A stretch of 22,969 bases of DNA from Planctomycetia bacterium (GTDB taxonomy: Bacteria; Planctomycetota; Planctomycetia; Pirellulales; UBA1268): contig RFUD01000002.1 of the NCBI GenBank assembly GCA_009923125.1, positions 1-22,969 on the forward strand, in the 5' to 3' direction. The position numbers and the translations under genes are program-made. Positions 21,301-22,969 of this stretch are shown one piece after another (the first letter of the stretch is position 1; each line of letters opens with the position of its first letter). The notes under the pieces are model-generated. The model searched no databases and was not told the origin of the DNA. It saw only the letters and a list, made by a program, of their open reading frames with translations.

Positions 21301-21417
21301 GTGGACGACGCGCGGTTTCTCGATCTCGACCAGCTCGGCGGCGCGGGCGGTCCACGGCTCCCCGCCTTCGGTTCCGCCCCCGCTCAGCCCGTCAGCCGGC
21401 CCCTCCCGGGCACGTGA
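18310..21417 (+). CDS. giant LptC/LptA-like envelope protein
   Basis: A 1035-residue protein with one N-terminal membrane helix (residues ~9-29, VFLVVLAAAGFYRLAVVPWV) and a long, mostly beta, extracytoplasmic part, anchored like LptC. OstA/LptA-like stretches can be read at ~277-320 (CMNVSAHVITFEDHVEVERR), ~567-675 (ISLENQVHLVEEPHRAAATE, then LKITGDQLQLSRP) and ~927-972 (MAGGNVLVEGESFTARSARL). Between them are Ala/Gly/Pro-rich linkers near residues 535-562 and 826-855. Its place after kdsD-kdsC is where E. coli has lptC and lptA, so a role in carrying lipopolysaccharide across the periplasm is inferred. It is far longer than LptC plus LptA (under 400 residues together). No lptB follows. The family call rests on pattern and context, not on a search. 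Confidence 0.7.
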   Translation: MEHRLGRTLRVFLVVLAAAGFYRLAVVPWVEPRVKDTAAALELTPEQAAAIRARADKRLAALGDIFPEGSWEREEPIVLESRQMRLLFKQYHSLPDGRVNLVPCTLVMLPDRNRSADGAGGRTLVLRAPQGAVLEFDEPLDLRQGRLAKLVGGSLRGQVTIRGTPADPAADDEIEIVTRDVELAELEIRTNELVQFRHGRSTGSGRGLVAALLPKAGSEAGRAQGPNIGGVDSIRLDRDVRMRLEGFSGGLLAGTAPPSTQPVGQAAGEPPPVLVACRGALCMNVSAHVITFEDHVEVERRAADGGTDQIACDLLAITLAREETAAGGPASGGLKPAEIQARGTPVIARSTAAELEARAARLGYEIATRRILLDGEEPVSLVVRGSEMEARSIDYCPGPPGDPGSLMAVGPGWLKARSPGSPPVEARWRKWLRMRPDGDGHVASLAGEADVTVESQGRLSAAELHLWLDVVRQPEAAAGGTRMTGGPDLTGVKPTRMLARGVVEIDTESLAARTERMELWFKHTAGGDVAAAGFGAPAAAGTPGAGPGTGPGAAKARQPEVPTRGRLLATGGLVRGLVSMTPGGNQIEEISLENQVHLVEEPHRAAATEPGLKITGDQLQLSRPTRFDARAVVSGRPAKVCGRGLDLEGPLVEFDRGRNRLLVDGAGTLGMPMTNAANGFESLGMIGGAAADPAGPAPGQPAGRLLVTWQGRMDFDGLTARFVDRVVTSSGATTVHAGSLDVVFTQPLDFSAEGMQRGTPRTDVARIACGSSVRIESQSAAADGARSVERLFVRDLVFDRATGDVSGTGPGRLQSTRFGQGPALAMPAVAAPGASGAGPQPVPPPRPDELTYLGVDFQKGLRGNMHRRQMEFHQRVEAIWGPVAGWDDVLDAHAPGGMPPRSVAITSDVLGVAQAPPAPGQRRSSIELMAGGNVLVEGESFTARSARLSWSEAKDLLVFEGDGRSDAQLFRQLKVGAPMSSASAGKILYWRALNRVDVDDARFLDLDQLGGAGGPRLPAFGSAPAQPVSRPLPGT

Positions 21418-21444
21418 GCCCACGCCCCGGGCGCGCCGCCGCGG

Positions 21445-22221
21445 CTACCCGATCCGGCGCGCTTCCCTGTCGAGGGCGGCGACCACGAACGCCACCGCGG
21501 CTCCTGCCATGCGGCGTTCGAAGGCCCCCTGACCCTCGCCCGGCGCCGCCTCCAGCACGGCCTCGTGCGGGATGCCGAGTGCCACCAGTTTCGAACGCAG
21601 TCGCGCCGCGCCGTCGTGCCAGAACACGTCGTCCGGGCTGCTCGCGAACCAGTGCTGCCGCGGCCAGTTGAGTGGATGCACGTGCAGGATCGCGGTGTCC
21701 TGCCGGGCCCGCTCGACGTCGCCGAACGTCTGCCACAGCGTGTCGAAGAGTTCACCGTCGTCGCGCTCGGCCGCCTGCCGCATGCCGAGGTGGAAGTCGA
21801 TGGCCGGCGCGACCGCGGCGGCGATCGGAAACACGCCGGGATGCCGGTAGGCGAGCCGCAGTGCCCCCTGTCCACCCATCCCGCAGCCGAGCAGCGCGAT
21901 GCCGGGCGGCCGCACGCCGAATCGGGCGGCGATGTCGGCGACGATCGTGTGGCACACGAACCGCTCCGGCGTCGAGCCGTCGCCGAAGCCGGGCATGGCC
22001 CGGTCGAGCCACCAGGAACGGCCCGTCCGCGGGGCGACGACGGGCAAGGCGGCGGCTTCGAACGCGGCGCGGACGGCGTCGAGTTGGGACGGCGTCCGAC
22101 CATCGAGGTCATGCAGGTAGACGACCGCCCGCCCGGGCATGGCCCCGGGGGGTGCGTGCAGCTCGCAGGGGTGACCCGCCACGTCGATCAGCGACCAGTG
22201 CGGACGGGAAGGGGATGACAT
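21445..22221 (-). CDS. esterase-fold protein, catalytic residues replaced
   Basis: A 258-residue alpha/beta-hydrolase of the esterase D/S-formylglutathione hydrolase type. The fold is clear: RAVVYLHDLDGRTP (strand and oxyanion region), DRAMPGFGDGSTPERFVCHT, the elbow ALLGCGMGGQGALRLAYRHP, AAVAPAIDFH, and a C-terminal SSPDDVFWHDGAARLRSKLV. Active members have GxSMGG at the elbow; here residue 114 is Gly (codon GGG), and the expected His near the C-terminus (family GGHSW) is missing in APGEGQGAFERRM. The likely acidic residue remains. It may be a pseudoenzyme or use another chemistry. The ATG at 22221 is chosen because an ATG at 22260 has no ribosome binding site and lies in the divergent hpt promoter region. 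Confidence 0.8.
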   Translation of the reverse strand: MSSPSRPHWSLIDVAGHPCELHAPPGAMPGRAVVYLHDLDGRTPSQLDAVRAAFEAAALPVVAPRTGRSWWLDRAMPGFGDGSTPERFVCHTIVADIAARFGVRPPGIALLGCGMGGQGALRLAYRHPGVFPIAAAVAPAIDFHLGMRQAAERDDGELFDTLWQTFGDVERARQDTAILHVHPLNWPRQHWFASSPDDVFWHDGAARLRSKLVALGIPHEAVLEAAPGEGQGAFERRMAGAAVAFVVAALDREARRIG

Positions 22222-22269
22222 CGACGGATCGCCTCGACTGGCCGCGGTTTCGGGCGGCATGAAATCTGA

Positions 22270-22275
22270 TACTGT
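22270..22275 (+). promoter_or_regulatory. possible -10 element of hpt
   Basis: TACTGT in the context TGATACTGT, 11 bases before the hpt ATG. The best -35 candidate, TTTCGG (22248-22253) at 16 bases, is weak. As for kdsD, no ribosome binding site is seen and a near-leaderless transcript is implied. Confidence 0.35.
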
Positions 22276-22286
22276 ACCCGGCGATC

Positions 22287-22826
22287 ATGCACACGTTGCT
22301 CACGGCGGAACAATTGGCGGCGGGAATCGAGCGCCTGGCGGCGGACGTGCGCGGCGATTCCATCGACAAGCCGTTGACGGTGATCGGTGTGCTCACGGGG
22401 TCGATCATGGTGGTGGCCGACCTCATCCGCCGCCTCGAAGGGCCCGTGCAGCTCAACATGGTGTGGGCGAGCAGTTACCGCGGCCCGGCCACGGCCCCGG
22501 ACCGGCTCGAACTGCGGCTCGATCTGCTTCCGGACCTCACCGGCCACGACGTGCTCGTCGTGGACGACATCTTCGATTCCGGCCGCACCATGCAGGCGCT
22601 GGTGTCGGAGTTGCGGAACCGCGGGGCCGCCCGCGTGCGGTCGCTCGTGCTGCTGCGCAAGGAGGGGCGGGCAGAGGTCGCGATGCGGCCCGATTTCGTG
22701 GGCTTCGACATCCCCGACGCGTTCGTCGTGGGATACGGGCTCGATTTCGACGGCCTGTGGCGGCATCTGCCCTATCTCGCCGTGCTCGACACGCAGGACA
22801 TCGCCCGCGGCGGGGCCGAGGGATGA
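22287..22826 (+). CDS. hpt: hypoxanthine phosphoribosyltransferase
   Basis: Salvages hypoxanthine and guanine to IMP and GMP using PRPP. The 179-residue length is usual. Recognised blocks are VIGVLTGSIMVVADLIRRL, the ASSYRG loop, the PRPP motif DVLVVDDIFDSGRTMQALV, the LLRKEGR segment and the base-binding DFVGFDIPDAFVVGYGLDFD. The ending RHLPYLAVL is typical. The stop codon overlaps the next ATG (ATGA), linking it to a probable glycosyltransferase; this pairing is unusual. Confidence 0.95.
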   Translation: MHTLLTAEQLAAGIERLAADVRGDSIDKPLTVIGVLTGSIMVVADLIRRLEGPVQLNMVWASSYRGPATAPDRLELRLDLLPDLTGHDVLVVDDIFDSGRTMQALVSELRNRGAARVRSLVLLRKEGRAEVAMRPDFVGFDIPDAFVVGYGLDFDGLWRHLPYLAVLDTQDIARGGAEG

Positions 22827-22969
22827 CGGTGACGGGCCACAGGTCGATGCTGATGGTGATGCCGGGGCTCGATCCCGTGGGCACCGGTCGGCAGATCGAG
22901 CTCGCGGCGGGGGCATTCCGCGACGCGGGATGGGACGTCACGATCGCCGTCGGCACGCTGGGAGGGGCC
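22823..22969 (+). CDS. probable glycosyltransferase family 4 protein, 5' part only
   Basis: The first 49 residues are in the window. MLMVMPGLDPVGTGRQIELA and AFRDAGWDVTIAVGTLGG follow the N-terminal Rossmann pattern of GT4-type glycosyltransferases, in which GTGRQ binds near the acceptor site. It starts in an ATGA overlap with hpt and runs off the end. Because only the N-terminus is present, the call is tentative. Confidence 0.5.
   Translation, partial: MTVTGHRSMLMVMPGLDPVGTGRQIELAAGAFRDAGWDVTIAVGTLGGA

Noticed and set aside
19570..21423. A 617-codon open frame on the minus strand
   Set aside because: Antisense to the LptC/A-like gene, which has a signal anchor, operon spacing and conserved context; the reverse frame is compositionally a shadow.
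1..22969. tRNA or rRNA genes
   Set aside because: No cloverleaf with the conserved T-arm sequence and no rRNA segment was noticed on either strand; a covariance search was not possible.

Overview
The window is GC-rich DNA (about two thirds G+C) that looks like a chromosomal segment of a planctomycete, probably Pirellulales-like. The main reasons are a Cys-rich lipoprotein ending in YPYYTTRGPRDFL, a secreted quinoprotein-like protein with the WPQILGPARNG start, a formylmethanofuran dehydrogenase subunit C (tetrahydromethanopterin C1 pathway) in a bacterial setting, and an acyl-carrier/FabZ/FabF island. These are family-level recognitions made by reading; no database search was run.

Layout. 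(1) 1-1710: an SppA-type peptidase on + whose first ~100 bases are AT-rich and unlike the rest. (2) 1757-3905, minus strand: two small membrane proteins, then two toxin-antitoxin pairs (MazEF/PemK-like; DUF433/DUF5615). Each toxin frame ends inside a ~92-bp imperfect palindrome resembling an integron attC site, and each cassette begins with the same GTTCG core. No integrase gene is in the window. (3) 3906-4402: non-coding, packed with palindromes, with a perfect 112-bp direct repeat derived from the end of rpsG. (4) 4392-5252: rpsG and rpsL on minus; rpsL has Arg at position 88. (5) 5395-7839, minus: FhcC/FwdC and three small heat-shock proteins in tandem. (6) 8153-11390, plus: FabZ-like, terminator, long ACP, second FabZ-like, FabF-type synthase. 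(7) 11417-13487, plus: Cys-rich lipoprotein and MFS transporter. (8) 13539-15220, minus: beta-propeller protein and DUF454 membrane protein. (9) 15283-16411, plus: class II aldolase, followed by a 141-bp palindromic element. (10) 16615-21417, plus: kdsD, kdsC and a 1035-residue LptC/LptA-like protein, a Kdo/lipopolysaccharide-export operon in the order familiar from proteobacteria. (11) 21445-22221, minus: an esterase-fold protein lacking the nucleophile Ser and the His. (12) 22270-end, plus: hpt and the start of a probable glycosyltransferase.

How it fits together. Most of the window is housekeeping and envelope biology: Kdo synthesis and LPS transport, a specialised fatty-acyl module, lipoproteins and a periplasmic quality-control peptidase. 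The accessory part is the 1.7-6 kb region, where cassette-like toxin-antitoxin modules sit between sppA and the ribosomal protein genes. Promoters of a common form (TTGNNN, 17-18 bases, TANNNT) can be placed in front of several plus-strand transcription units; two of them would give leaderless or nearly leaderless messages.
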